Positions 7,734-16,165 of a stretch of 62,299 nt of DNA are shown in pieces. Where the stretch lies: NCBI RefSeq assembly GCF_000337455.1, contig NZ_AOIU01000047.1, positions 1 to 62,299 of the forward strand. Direction: 5' to 3'. The DNA is from Halosimplex carlsbadense 2-9-1 (GTDB lineage: Archaea; Halobacteriota; Halobacteria; Halobacteriales; Haloarculaceae). The position numbers were made by a program, and so were the translations under genes. The notes under the pieces were generated by a model. The model saw only the letters and a list, made by a program, of their open reading frames with translations, was not told where the DNA came from and did no database searches. The first letter of the stretch is position 1, and every line of letters starts with the position of its first letter.

Positions 7734-8147
7734 ATGGTGTCGTCTCGCCGATTTTTCTGCCTGAGCGTCGCGTCGGCGACGCTGGTCGGCGGCTGCTTCG
7801 GGCGGCCGGAGCGCACCCGCCTCGACGAGATCCAGTTCGTCAATGAGGGCGACGCGGCCCGGACGTTCGAGGTCACGATCGAGGCGGACGGCGAGGAAGT
7901 GTACGCCGAGACGCGGACGGTTTCCCCGGCCGAGGACGAACCGATCCCCGTCGTGACCGAGGGGCTACCGGACGCTCGCGGCCCGCTGACCGTCCGGACG
8001 ACGGTCGGCGACGCCGCGGCGTCGCATACCTACGAGGCCGGCCGCTGTTTCGGCCTGCTCGTCGAGTACTCGCCGGGAACGGTCGTCTACTTCTCCAACG
8101 ACCGACGGTGCGCGGGGACCCCCAGCCGGGGACGGAGCGGCCGGTAG
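7734..8147 (+). CDS. Small secreted lipoprotein
   Basis: 137 residues. It starts with SSRRFFCLSVASATLVGGC: an Arg-Arg pair before the hydrophobic stretch (Tat-like) and a lipobox with the lipidated Cys at 21, typical of haloarchaeal lipoproteins. The mature part is a short beta-rich domain with DEIQFVNEGDAARTFEVTIEADGEEVY, like the haloarchaeal family of small immunoglobulin-like lipoproteins, and two further cysteines (C99 region and RRCAG) that could form a disulfide. A TATA-like cctatag lies 27 bases upstream. Function unknown. Confidence 0.72.
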   Translation: MVSSRRFFCLSVASATLVGGCFGRPERTRLDEIQFVNEGDAARTFEVTIEADGEEVYAETRTVSPAEDEPIPVVTEGLPDARGPLTVRTTVGDAAASHTYEAGRCFGLLVEYSPGTVVYFSNDRRCAGTPSRGRSGR

Positions 8148-8242
8148 CGGCGAGCACGGGGTGCCGGCCGAGAGACCACGGCCGGGCTCGGCCTGCGAGA
8201 ATCGCCACAAGGCTCTTTCGGGAGGCGTTCCCACGGTCGAGT

Positions 8243-8428
8243 ATGCAGGAGGCCTGGATCCAGCTCCAGTGTCCCGAATGCGACGAACAGTGGGAAGCCA
8301 ACCCCGCCGACCTCCACGAGCCGGCCGAGACGTTCGGCTGCGAGGACTGCGAGGCGCGGCGGCCCCTTTCGGAGTTCACCAAGACCGCCCGCGACTTCGA
8401 GATCTTGGAGGAGTTCCACGGGAGCTAG
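8243..8428 (+). CDS. 61-aa zinc-ribbon protein
   Basis: 61 residues starting MQEAWIQLQCPECDEQWEAN, with C-x2-C at 10/13 and a second pair in FGCEDCEARR, giving one zinc ribbon, followed by LSEFTKTARDFEILEEFHGS. The DFE-L--FHG ending and the overall pattern match a conserved haloarchaeal family (I believe DUF7836; number from memory). Function unknown; cytosolic. The ATG at 8243 is used because it begins the conserved pattern and a weak TATA-like ctctttcg lies about 30 bases upstream. Confidence 0.75.
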   Translation: MQEAWIQLQCPECDEQWEANPADLHEPAETFGCEDCEARRPLSEFTKTARDFEILEEFHGS

Positions 8429-8488
8429 CGACCGGAAGTTTCGCGCGAACGAAAAGCGTCAGGCAGTGACGCTTCGAACTCCAACGGG

Positions 8489-9178
8489 ATGACCGAACTC
8501 GACGCGGTGGTGTTCGACCTCGACAGCACGCTCTGCGTCTCGACACAGGACGACGAAGCGATCCACCGGGCGATCTTCGAGCGGACGGGCATCCCGGCGT
8601 TCTTCGAGCCGGCGGACCTGCACGCCATCGACTGGTCGGCGCTGCCCGAGGCCGGCTCCGAGCGCGCTCACTACGAGAACATGTACCGCGCCGTCGCGAG
8701 GGAGGTCGGCGCCGACCCCGACCACGCGCCGGCGCTGGCCGAGGCGACCGTCGAAGTGATGGACCCGGCCGCGGTGGCGTTCCGCGAGGGCGCCGCGGAC
8801 GCGCTCGCGTACGCCCGCGACCGGTACGATCTCGCCCTGCTCACGAACGGTTCCGAGGACTCACAGCTGCCGAAGGTCGAGCGCCTCGGCGTCGCCGACT
8901 GCTTCGAGACGGCCGTCTGCTGCGGGCCGGGCACCGGCATCGAGTCCAAACCCCATCCCGAGCCGTTCGAACGGGCCCTCGACGCGCTCGGGACGGCGCC
9001 AGAGCGGACGGCGTACGTCGGCGACCGCCACGACGGCGACGTGGTGGGCGCCCACGCCGCGGGGATGCGGTCGGTGTGGGTACCGACGGGCGTCCCGGGC
9101 CGTGACCACCCGGAAGACCCCGATCCCGCGCCCACCCACCGCCTCGACGGGATGAACGAACTCGTCGACATCCTCTGA
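8489..9178 (+). CDS. HAD-superfamily hydrolase (phosphatase-like)
   Basis: 229 residues with all four HAD motifs: motif I VFDLDST (D10 nucleophile, D12 acid), motif II LLTNGS, motif III Lys in ESKPHPEPF, and motif IV VGDRHDGDVVGA with metal-binding acids. The alpha-helical cap between motifs I and II fits subclass IA (phosphoglycolate phosphatase/beta-phosphoglucomutase-like). The Asp-x-Asp-Ser-Thr start favours phosphatase activity on a small sugar phosphate or nucleotide; the substrate cannot be read from sequence. Monocistronic; ATG at 8489. Confidence 0.88.
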   Translation: MTELDAVVFDLDSTLCVSTQDDEAIHRAIFERTGIPAFFEPADLHAIDWSALPEAGSERAHYENMYRAVAREVGADPDHAPALAEATVEVMDPAAVAFREGAADALAYARDRYDLALLTNGSEDSQLPKVERLGVADCFETAVCCGPGTGIESKPHPEPFERALDALGTAPERTAYVGDRHDGDVVGAHAAGMRSVWVPTGVPGRDHPEDPDPAPTHRLDGMNELVDIL

Positions 9179-9236
9179 ACCGCGACGGTGCCCGCGATGA
9201 GAAGACCCATACCTATCGTCGACACACAACTACGGG

Positions 9237-10178
9237 ATGACAGGAAGGCTGCCGGCTGCACTCGCGCTCGTCGCCCTGGTCGCGCTGGCCGGCTGCGCCC
9301 CGCTGACGGGGTCGACGCCGTCCGGACCCGCCGAACCGGTCGAAACCCGGTCGGTGGGGGGAACCGCGGTCCCGTCATCGCCGGGCGACATCGCGACTGC
9401 GACGGCGGTCCGTCCGACGACGGCCGCGACGGGGTCCGGACCCTCGACCGTGGAGACGGCGAACGCGAGTCGGGTCCGGCGAGTGGTGGCCGCCCACAGC
9501 ACCGCCCTCGCGGACCGCGACTACGAGGTGACGCGCTCCGAGCGGCGGCGAGTAACGGGCCCGAACGGGACGCGGTCGGCCGTTCGGCGTGTCGTCGCCC
9601 GTAGTAGCGCGGCCCAGGACCGCATCGCGGGTCGACTCACGGTGAACGGTACGTTGGAGCCGGGTGTGACGCGAACGAACACCTTCGTCGCGGACGGGAC
9701 CGTCAACAGGCGGACCGTCCACTCCGGTCACGAGCCCGAATACACCCGTGAGGCGGCAGAACAGTCCCATCGCGAGCTTCACGGTGAGATGGCGACGACG
9801 AGCCTCGAAGAACTCCTCGAACTCGGGCGCTACGAGCGCGCTTCGACGGTCGAACGCGACGGTCGCCGTCTCGGGCGGTACGAACTCGCCGCGTTCGCCG
9901 GGCCGTCCTGGAGCCGGGCGTCGACCGTCGAGAACGCGTCGGGGGTCTACCTGGTCGACCGCGACGGGGTTGTCCGCGAGGCCCGGTTGACCTACCGGCT
10001 GTCCGACCCGGAGGCCGAGACGACGATGACGGTCGAGCGGACCTACGCGGTCGAGACGGCCGACCGGCTGGCCGTCGAGCGGCCGGCCTGGGTCGACGAG
10101 GCGGTCGAGGCGGCGGATGGACGAGCGTCCCCGTCGACCAGTTCGAACCGCACCAAGAGCGACGACGGGCCGTCGTAG
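9237..10178 (+). CDS. Secreted lipoprotein, outer-lipid-anchored domain of unknown function
   Basis: 313 residues with a signal peptide ending ALVALAGC (lipidated Cys 20), then a Thr/Ser/Pro-rich linker to about residue 75 and a folded domain running to about residue 285. The domain has beta strands such as TVNGTLEPGVTRTNTFVADGT and a DGVVREARLTYRL segment, similar in style to haloarchaeal lipoproteins that resemble outer-membrane lipoprotein carriers; I do not recognise a precise family. Its last 136 bases are antisense to the 3' end of the convergent lipoprotein gene. Surface-located on the cytoplasmic membrane; function unknown. Confidence 0.72.
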   Translation: MTGRLPAALALVALVALAGCAPLTGSTPSGPAEPVETRSVGGTAVPSSPGDIATATAVRPTTAATGSGPSTVETANASRVRRVVAAHSTALADRDYEVTRSERRRVTGPNGTRSAVRRVVARSSAAQDRIAGRLTVNGTLEPGVTRTNTFVADGTVNRRTVHSGHEPEYTREAAEQSHRELHGEMATTSLEELLELGRYERASTVERDGRRLGRYELAAFAGPSWSRASTVENASGVYLVDRDGVVREARLTYRLSDPEAETTMTVERTYAVETADRLAVERPAWVDEAVEAADGRASPSTSSNRTKSDDGPS

Positions 10179-10699
10179 ACGAAGCGGTAGTCGCCCGCGG
10201 GCAGCCGCTCGCAGACGACGAACTTCCCGGTCGAGAAACCGGCGGCGCTCGCACGGAACAACCATTCTATGCCCTCGCCTGGGTCGTGGCGGAGCGCCGT
10301 CGCGTTGAATCCGGATCGACCGCTCGGGAACAGCGTCACCGTCCGCCAGCCCCCACCGACGCGCCGCTGGAGCGCGTAGCGGTGGCGGGTCCCCGTGGTT
10401 TGCCGGTCGTCCGCGACGTTGGTCAGCTCGAAGGCGATCGGCTCGCCGCGCTCGACGACCGACCGGTTGGCGGTCAGTTCGAACCCGCCCGCGCTGGCGG
10501 GGAGCGCACCCGCGGGGCCGACCCCGGGCGTCGTTTCGTCGCCGGAACAGGCCGACGGACTCGCAACGGTCCGCGGGTCGGCCGGCCCGCGCTCGGGGCC
10601 CGAGGCGACGCCGAGACAACCGGAGACTGCAGCCACCGCGAACAGCGCGAGTGGCGCCAGGAGTGCGACGGGGGCTGTCGAGCGATCGCGACCGTTCAT
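10043..10699 (-). CDS. Secreted lipoprotein with immunoglobulin-like domain
   Basis: 218 residues. Signal peptide followed by lipobox AVSGC (Cys 28). After a Pro/Ala linker comes a beta-sandwich region: FELTANRSVVERGEPIAFELTN, LQRRVGGGWRTVTLFP and LPAGDYRFVYDGPSSLLVRFEL, the layout of intracellular proteinase inhibitor/BsuPI-like haloarchaeal lipoproteins. The final ~45 residues (low-complexity Ser/Thr/Ala) overlap the preceding gene in antisense, so the stable domain of each protein barely enters the overlap. Divergent from the membrane winged-helix gene downstream. Confidence 0.7.
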   Translation of the reverse strand: MNGRDRSTAPVALLAPLALFAVAAVSGCLGVASGPERGPADPRTVASPSACSGDETTPGVGPAGALPASAGGFELTANRSVVERGEPIAFELTNVADDRQTTGTRHRYALQRRVGGGWRTVTLFPSGRSGFNATALRHDPGEGIEWLFRASAAGFSTGKFVVCERLPAGDYRFVYDGPSSLLVRFELVDGDARPSAASTASSTQAGRSTASRSAVSTA

Positions 10700-10825
10700 A
10701 CCCCGGGAGAGCGCCGGGGACCACCTCAGAGTATCGCGAGCTACAACGCCGATTTACGTGCCCCGCAAGTTCAAGAGGGCGGCGGCCATCCCGGCGGACA
10801 TCGTGACCGAGGAGGCGACGGGGCC

Positions 10826-11416
10826 GTGAGCATCTTCCCGATCCGGTCGGAGCCCGACGCGAGCGACCGCGAGCCGAAACTGGTCGACCTGGGCGAGGCC
10901 GACGCCGAGGAGGTGTTCGACGCGCTGGGCTCGGAGACCGCTCGCTCGCTGTTGCTCGAACTCCACGAGCAGCCCCGTCCCGCCTCCGACCTCGCCGAGG
11001 CACTCGACACCAGCGTCCAGAACGTCCAGTACCACCTGACGAAACTCGTTGCGGCCGACCTCGTCGAGGGCGTCGACACCTGGTACTCCGAGAGCGGGTC
11101 GGAGATGACCGTCTACGCGCCCGCCGACGAGGCGCTGGTGCTGTTCGCCGGCGAGGAACCGGAGTCGTCGCTGCGGCGGCTGCTGGCGCGGCTGGTCGGC
11201 GTCGTGGGACTGCTGGCGGCCGGCGCCGTCGCGGTCGCGCTCGCCGTCGGCGGTCGCGGGGGAACGGCGCCGGCGGCCGGCAACGCGACGGTCAACGCGA
11301 GCGCGCCGCCCGTGGACCCGACCGGAGCGGGTGCCGACCCGGTCGTCGCCGGGCTCGCCTTCCTCGCCGGCGGACTCGTCGCACTGGCGGCGCTGGTCGT
11401 CGTCGAACGGGTCTGA
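10826..11416 (+). CDS. Membrane-anchored winged-helix (ArsR-like) regulator
   Basis: 196 residues from the GTG at 10826, the first plausible start before the conserved part. Residues about 18-85 form a winged helix: DLGEADAEEVFDALGSETAR, LLLELHEQPRPASDLAEALD, a recognition helix SVQNVQYHLTKL and a wing. The C-terminal half has two transmembrane helices (about 110-132 and 170-194) around a Gly/Ala-rich extracellular loop. This HTH-plus-two-TM layout is common in haloarchaea and suggests a membrane-bound transcriptional regulator; ligand unknown. The stop codon lies inside the palindromic repeat that follows. Confidence 0.78.
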   Translation: MSIFPIRSEPDASDREPKLVDLGEADAEEVFDALGSETARSLLLELHEQPRPASDLAEALDTSVQNVQYHLTKLVAADLVEGVDTWYSESGSEMTVYAPADEALVLFAGEEPESSLRRLLARLVGVVGLLAAGAVAVALAVGGRGGTAPAAGNATVNASAPPVDPTGAGADPVVAGLAFLAGGLVALAALVVVERV

Positions 11417-11498
11417 TACGGATTATTGCGAGCGTTCCCGGGTCGACCGCGCGCAATCGTGCAGTCGATCCCGAGCTGTCTTGCAGTAATCCGCATCA
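11414..11498. repeat. 85-bp imperfect palindromic element
   Basis: The outer arms TGATACGGATTATTGCGAG (11414-11432) and the reverse complement of 11480-11498 agree at 16 of 19 positions; two of the three differences would still allow G-U pairs in RNA. Inner arms cccgggtcgac (11437-11447) and gtcgatcccgag (11464-11475) pair with one bulge. The element includes the stop codon of the upstream gene. It looks like a small non-autonomous palindromic repeat (REP/MITE-like) or a structured 3' end. Confidence 0.6.
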
Positions 11499-11530
11499 GA
11501 GAACGGAGTGGCCGACGGTGGTCGAACCGT

Positions 11531-12337
11531 TCAGGCTTCGACGGGGAGTCCCGCGACCTCGATGGCTTCCTCGGCGGACGCGTCGTCGTGGAGGACGGCG
11601 GCGACGGCACTGGTGATCGCTTCGGGGTCGTCGTGCTGGAAGATCGACCGGCCCATCGAGACGCCGTCTGCGCCGGCGTCGACGGCGCCGCGCACCATCG
11701 AGAGCGTCTCGTGGTCGGTGCCCTTCGAACCTCCGGCGATGACGACCGGCAGCGACGTGGACTCGACGACGCGACCGAAGGTGTCGGCGGAGCCGCTGTA
11801 GGCGGTCTTGACTACGTCGGCGCCCAACTCTTCGGCCAGCCGGACGGCGTGGCCCAGGTCTTCGGCGAACAGCTCGGGGTCGTCGTCGCGCACGTCGTGG
11901 CCGCGGGCGTAGGCCATCGCGAGCGTCGGCAGGCCGTAGCGCTCGGCCTCACTGGTGACCTCCGAGAGCTGCGTGATCTGGTCGGGTTCGTGCTCGCTGC
12001 CGACGTTGATGTGGAAGGAGACGGCGTCGGCGCCGGCGCGGATGGCGTCCTCGACGGAGCCGGTCATCCGCTTGTCGCTCTCGTCGGGTCCGATACTCGT
12101 CGAGCCGTTGAGGTGAGCGATGTAGCCGGCGCCGTTGGTGTTGGGGTGGACGCGGTCGGCGACGCCGCGCTGGGTGAGCACGGCGTCGGCGCCGCCGCGC
12201 GTGACGGCGTCGACCGTCGATTCGATGTCGACGAGGCCTTTGACGGCCCCCAGTGTGATCCCGTGGTCCATCGGGACGATCAGGTGTCGCCCCCCCGTCC
12301 CGATGCGGGCGAGGCGCGCGTCTTTCCCTGCGGTCAT
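11531..12337 (-). CDS. aroA': 2-amino-3,7-dideoxy-D-threo-hept-6-ulosonate synthase (AroA')
   Basis: 268 residues, class I aldolase fold (DeoC/LacD-like). In archaea it condenses aspartate semialdehyde with a ketohexose phosphate to form the seven-carbon substrate of AroB', replacing DAHP synthase. Seen: LIVPMDHGITLGAVKGL near the N-terminus, HPNTNGAGYIAHLNGSTSIGP, VSFHINVGSEHE, ADVVKTAYSG carrying the Schiff-base Lys, VVIAGGSKGTD, and GVSMGRSIFQHDDPEAITSAV at the phosphate site. Length normal. A TATA-like aaataacc (minus strand, 12363-12370) sits 29 bases upstream, giving a leaderless mRNA. Confidence 0.95.
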   Translation of the reverse strand: MTAGKDARLARIGTGGRHLIVPMDHGITLGAVKGLVDIESTVDAVTRGGADAVLTQRGVADRVHPNTNGAGYIAHLNGSTSIGPDESDKRMTGSVEDAIRAGADAVSFHINVGSEHEPDQITQLSEVTSEAERYGLPTLAMAYARGHDVRDDDPELFAEDLGHAVRLAEELGADVVKTAYSGSADTFGRVVESTSLPVVIAGGSKGTDHETLSMVRGAVDAGADGVSMGRSIFQHDDPEAITSAVAAVLHDDASAEEAIEVAGLPVEA

Positions 12338-12362
12338 GTTGTGTGAGGGTGTGTCAAGTACG

Positions 12363-12370
12363 GTTATTTG
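12363..12370 (-). promoter_or_regulatory. TATA box for aroA'
   Basis: Minus-strand caaataac, 29 bases before the ATG at 12337. Confidence 0.45.
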
Positions 12371-12500
12371 CCTTCCGGTTGCGGCCCGTACTGCACCGAC
12401 CGCACGGTCCCCACGGCCGCCGCGTCCCCAGACCGCCCCGCGGTAAACTCCCGTTCCCGCAGACGTAGTTTATTATCATCTTCGATACGCGGCGAGATAC

Positions 12501-12508
12501 AAATTTAC
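12501..12508 (+). promoter_or_regulatory. TATA box for the secreted gluzincin gene
   Basis: aaatttac centred 29 bases before the ATG at 12533; this excludes the longer frame that begins upstream. Confidence 0.5.
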
Positions 12509-12532
12509 ACACAGACACCGTATCTCGGCCCG

Positions 12533-14017
12533 ATGAGACGTTTGTCAGCCGTCTCTGCGCTCGTCGTCATCATCTCGATATCGATGGTGATTCCGGCGAG
12601 CGCAGCGGTCGGTCCGACGCCGTCGGCGGGCGACGGGGTCGCGGTCGACCGGTCGAGCGGCGACGAGCGCGCCGCGGACGCGGTTCCGACGGAGGCGGTG
12701 TCGGTGACGCGCGCCGACGAGGGTATCCGATACGACCTCCGCTTCTCGCGGCCCGCGGGGGCCGACCGGGCGTGGCTGGTCGTCCGCGGGTCGGCCCGCG
12801 TCGTCGAGACGGCCGGGTTCGAGCGGGTGACCGGGTCGGACCTGACGCGACTGCGCTGGACGGGCGAGGGGTCCGCCTCGGCGTCGGTCGTCGTCCGGCC
12901 GAACGCGAGCGACCCGGCCGAGACGGCGACGACCGAGGCGTGGACGTTCACCCGAACGCCGTTCGTCGAACTCCAGTGGGTCGCCGACGGGTCGGTCCAC
13001 CAGGTCTGGCCGCTAGCCGAACGGCCGGGGAACGTCTCCGCCGAGGTCGGCGCGTTCGGCCGCTACGCGCTCGTCGGTGCCACCGAGACTCTCACCCGGG
13101 CGACGCCCGCAGGTCGGGTCGACCTGGTCGTCCCCGCGGGCGCGATGGCCGACGCGAAGGGCGAACGCGTCGCGGACGCGCTCGCGCGGGCGGCGCGGGA
13201 CCTCGACGTGGGCGACCGCGACGACGCGACGCTGGCGTTCGCGGCGCCACCCTCCGTCCGCTGGGGCGGCGAGTCCGTTCCGGCACGGGACGAGTTCTGG
13301 GTCAACGCCGACTCCCGACTGGACACCGCCGAGGCCGTCTGGCTCCACGAGTACGTCCACACTCGCCAGTCGTTCCGCCTCGCTCCGGAGATGCGATGGT
13401 TCCGCGAGGCCAGCGCCGAGTACTACGCCGCGCAACTGGCTCACGAACAGGGACTGATCGACCGGTCGGCCGTCGAGGCCCATCTCGACGGCGACCCCTC
13501 GACGGTGACGCTCACCGACTCGGCCACCTGGGCCGGCGACGACGTGCCCCAGCGGGAGGGCGCTCGAACCCTCGCGGTGCTCGACCGGCGCATCCGCGAG
13601 CGGACCTACGGGCAGCGCTCGCTCGAAGACGTGTTCCGCCGGCTCAATCGCCACGACGGCGTCGTCACCTACGCTGCCTTCGAACAGACGGTCGCCGAGG
13701 TCACCGGCGAACCCGACGACGCCTGGCTCGGACGCCACGTCAACGGCTCGGCACCAGTCGCCGACCAGTACGGCCCGGACGCCCGCCCGCTCGCGGTCGC
13801 ACTGCTCGACCGACTCGGCGTCGACGGCGCGGCGACCGGGTCGACGACGGGTGCGGGCGGCGTCCTCACCGCCGTCCGCGGCGACGGGGCCGCGTTCTTC
13901 ATCGTCGCGACCGGGTTCAGTGGCGTGGCCGCGATCCCGCTGTACGGCGCTCTCCGACGACGGGAACGGCGAGAGCGAGCGACCGGGACGGCGCTGTCCG
14001 GTTCGCGAGCGACCTGA
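12533..14017 (+). CDS. Secreted, membrane-tethered gluzincin-type metallopeptidase
   Basis: 494 residues. An N-terminal signal peptide (MRRLSAVSALVVIISISM...) ends near ASAAVG; a TM helix near residues 455-480 (AAFFIVATGFSGVAAIPLYGAL) and a basic tail RRRERRERA anchor the C-terminus. The outside part has an N-terminal beta domain and a peptidase domain with LHEYVHTRQSF (HExxH at 272-276) and, 15 residues later, WFREASAEYY, where Glu 292 is the likely third zinc ligand (gluzincin, M1/M61-like pattern). Flanked by aroA' and trpA but independently promoted. Likely an extracellular peptidase; substrate unknown. Confidence 0.78.
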   Translation: MRRLSAVSALVVIISISMVIPASAAVGPTPSAGDGVAVDRSSGDERAADAVPTEAVSVTRADEGIRYDLRFSRPAGADRAWLVVRGSARVVETAGFERVTGSDLTRLRWTGEGSASASVVVRPNASDPAETATTEAWTFTRTPFVELQWVADGSVHQVWPLAERPGNVSAEVGAFGRYALVGATETLTRATPAGRVDLVVPAGAMADAKGERVADALARAARDLDVGDRDDATLAFAAPPSVRWGGESVPARDEFWVNADSRLDTAEAVWLHEYVHTRQSFRLAPEMRWFREASAEYYAAQLAHEQGLIDRSAVEAHLDGDPSTVTLTDSATWAGDDVPQREGARTLAVLDRRIRERTYGQRSLEDVFRRLNRHDGVVTYAAFEQTVAEVTGEPDDAWLGRHVNGSAPVADQYGPDARPLAVALLDRLGVDGAATGSTTGAGGVLTAVRGDGAAFFIVATGFSGVAAIPLYGALRRRERRERATGTALSGSRAT

Positions 14018-14057
14018 CGACGGCCCGGCGCCGTGAAAGAAGGGGGCGGGCGCCGGC

Positions 14058-14906
14058 TCAGTCGGACTGCTCGGCGGCGGCCCGCTCGGCGCCGGCGAGC
14101 GCGCCCTCCTTGAGTTCGCGAGCCTTCGCTTCGAGCCGCTGGGCGGTTTCGGCGAACGGCTGGTCCACGTCGGGGTCCGCGCCGTCAGCGACGATGTCGA
14201 CCAGCGCCGAGCCGACGATGATCCCGTCGGCGCCCGCCGAGACGATGCGCTCGGCGTGCTCGCCGGTTTTGATACCGAACCCGACGGCCTTGGGCACGTC
14301 CCAGTCGTCGACCCGGGCCAGCGACCCCTCGGTCTGGTCGGACACGTCGTCGCGGGCGCCCGTCACGCCCAGTCGCGCCTGCACGTAGACGTAGCCCGAG
14401 ACGTGCTCCTGCATCCGGTCGAGGCGCTCGCCACGGGTGGTCGGCGCGATGATGAACACCAGGTCCTGGTCGAACTCGTCGCAGGCCTCGCGGAGCGGCC
14501 CGGCCTCCTCCGCGGGCAGGTCGACGACGACGAACCCCTCGATGCCCACCTCGTCGGCGCGCTGTGCGAACGCGCGCGGCCCCGTCTCGCCCGTCTCGGG
14601 GTGGGTGTACTGGGCGATCAGGTTGTAGTAGGTCATACAGACCAGCGGGACCTCGACGTCCAGGTCCTCGACGAACTCGAAGTACCGGTCGGGGGTCATC
14701 CCGCCCTCCAGCGAGCGGACGACCGCCTCCTGGATGGTCGACCCCTCGGCGATGGGCTCGGAGAACGGCAGCCCGAGTTCGATCACGTCTGCGCCCCCTC
14801 GCTCCAGGGCCTCGACGTACTCCAGCGATTCCTCGTAGGTGGGGTCGCCCGCGGCGACGTAGGGGACGAAGGCCGGCTCGTCGGCGAAGACGCGCTCCAG
14901 CCCCAT
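14058..14906 (-). CDS. trpA: Tryptophan synthase alpha chain
   Basis: 282 residues; cleaves indole-3-glycerol phosphate to indole and glyceraldehyde 3-phosphate and channels indole to TrpB. TIM barrel with [19 protein letters not shown], catalytic Glu 43 in [40 protein letters not shown] and the phosphate loop [14 protein letters not shown] with [10 protein letters not shown]. The second catalytic acid, Asp 60 in E. coli, is Glu 54 here (IAEG instead of LADG), a change I recall in other haloarchaeal TrpA. The ATG overlaps the trpB stop by one base (TGATG), so translation is coupled. Last gene of trpCBA. Confidence 0.96.
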   Translation of the reverse strand: MGLERVFADEPAFVPYVAAGDPTYEESLEYVEALERGGADVIELGLPFSEPIAEGSTIQEAVVRSLEGGMTPDRYFEFVEDLDVEVPLVCMTYYNLIAQYTHPETGETGPRAFAQRADEVGIEGFVVVDLPAEEAGPLREACDEFDQDLVFIIAPTTRGERLDRMQEHVSGYVYVQARLGVTGARDDVSDQTEGSLARVDDWDVPKAVGFGIKTGEHAERIVSAGADGIIVGSALVDIVADGADPDVDQPFAETAQRLEAKARELKEGALAGAERAAAEQSD

Positions 14907-16165
14907 CAGAGGTCACCCCCGCCGCCCGCGGCCGCGCGAAGCACCGACATGTCGGGCGCCACGTCCAGGTCGCGCTTCTCGGTCTCCTCCAGCACGGTCT
15001 CCAGGTCCTTGTCGCCGCGGCCGGAGACGTTGACGATCACGAGATCACCGAGTTCGTCGTGATGCTCTTCGAGGTAGCCGAAGGCGTGGGCGGTCTCCAG
15101 CGCCGGGATGACGCCCTCGTCCTGAGAGAGCCGGTGGAACGCTTCGAGCGCGCTGTCGTCGCCGACGTTGACCGCGTCGACCCGCTCCTCGTCGACGAGA
15201 TGGGCCAGTTCCGGCCCGACGCCGGCGTAGTCCAGCCCGGCCGAGACCGAGTGCGATTCCATGATCTGTCCGTGCGAATCCTGCAGGAGCTTCGTGCGCG
15301 CGCCGTGGAGGACGCCCTGCTCGCCGGTCGACAGCGACGCCGAGTTGGGCGCGACGCCTTCCTCCTCGTCCACGTCGAGCGACGAGCCGCCGGCCTCGAC
15401 GGCGTAGAGGCCCACGTCCTCGTCGTCGACGAAGTGATGGAACGTGCCCATCGTGTTCGACCCGCCGCCCGCACAGGCCAGCACCGAATCGGGGAGGCGC
15501 CCCGCCTTCTCCCGGACCTGCTCGCGGGCCTCCTCGGAGATGACCGACTGGAAGTCCCGGACCATCCGCGGGAACGGCGCGGGACCGACGACCGACCCGA
15601 TGACGTAGTGGGTCGTCTCGACGGTGGTCGCCCAGTCGCGCATCGTCTCGGAGATGGCTTCCTTGAGCGTCCCCCGGCCCGTCGTGACGGGGGTGATCTC
15701 GGCGCCGTTGATCTTCATCCGGAAGACGTTGGGCCGCTGGCGGCGGATGTCGGTCTCGCCCATGTAGACCTCACAGGGCATGTCCAGATGAGCGGCGGCC
15801 ATCGCCGTCGCCGTCCCGTGCTGGCCGGCGCCCGTCTCCGCGACGATCCGCTCTTTGCCCATGTACTTCGCGAGCAGCACCTGTCCGAGGGCGTTGTTGA
15901 GCTTGTGCGCGCCGCCGTGGAGCAGGTCCTCGCGTTTGAGATACACCTCGGTGTCGTACCGGTCCGAGAGCGACTCGGCGTGCTGGAGCGGCAGCGGCCG
16001 CCCGCCGAAGTCGGCGAGTCGCTGCCGGAACTCGTCCATGAAGCCGTCCTCGTTGTCGAGGACGTATCGCTCGTAGGCGTCGGTAAGCTCTTCGATGGCC
16101 GGCATCAGCGACTCCGGCACGAACTGTCCACCGTACTCGCCGAACTTCGCGTCGTCTGTGCTCAT
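14906..16165 (-). CDS. trpB: Tryptophan synthase beta chain
   Basis: 419 residues, the normal TrpB1 length. PLP enzyme that condenses indole with serine to form tryptophan. Seen: [16 protein letters not shown] at the N-terminus, [16 protein letters not shown] with the PLP lysine at 88, [12 protein letters not shown], the phosphate-binding [17 protein letters not shown] and a C-terminal [10 protein letters not shown]. The COMM-domain and alpha-contact segments are present, so it should pair with the adjacent TrpA. Its start overlaps the trpC stop by four bases (ATGA) and its stop overlaps the trpA start. Confidence 0.97.
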   Translation of the reverse strand: MSTDDAKFGEYGGQFVPESLMPAIEELTDAYERYVLDNEDGFMDEFRQRLADFGGRPLPLQHAESLSDRYDTEVYLKREDLLHGGAHKLNNALGQVLLAKYMGKERIVAETGAGQHGTATAMAAAHLDMPCEVYMGETDIRRQRPNVFRMKINGAEITPVTTGRGTLKEAISETMRDWATTVETTHYVIGSVVGPAPFPRMVRDFQSVISEEAREQVREKAGRLPDSVLACAGGGSNTMGTFHHFVDDEDVGLYAVEAGGSSLDVDEEEGVAPNSASLSTGEQGVLHGARTKLLQDSHGQIMESHSVSAGLDYAGVGPELAHLVDEERVDAVNVGDDSALEAFHRLSQDEGVIPALETAHAFGYLEEHHDELGDLVIVNVSGRGDKDLETVLEETEKRDLDVAPDMSVLRAAAGGGGDL

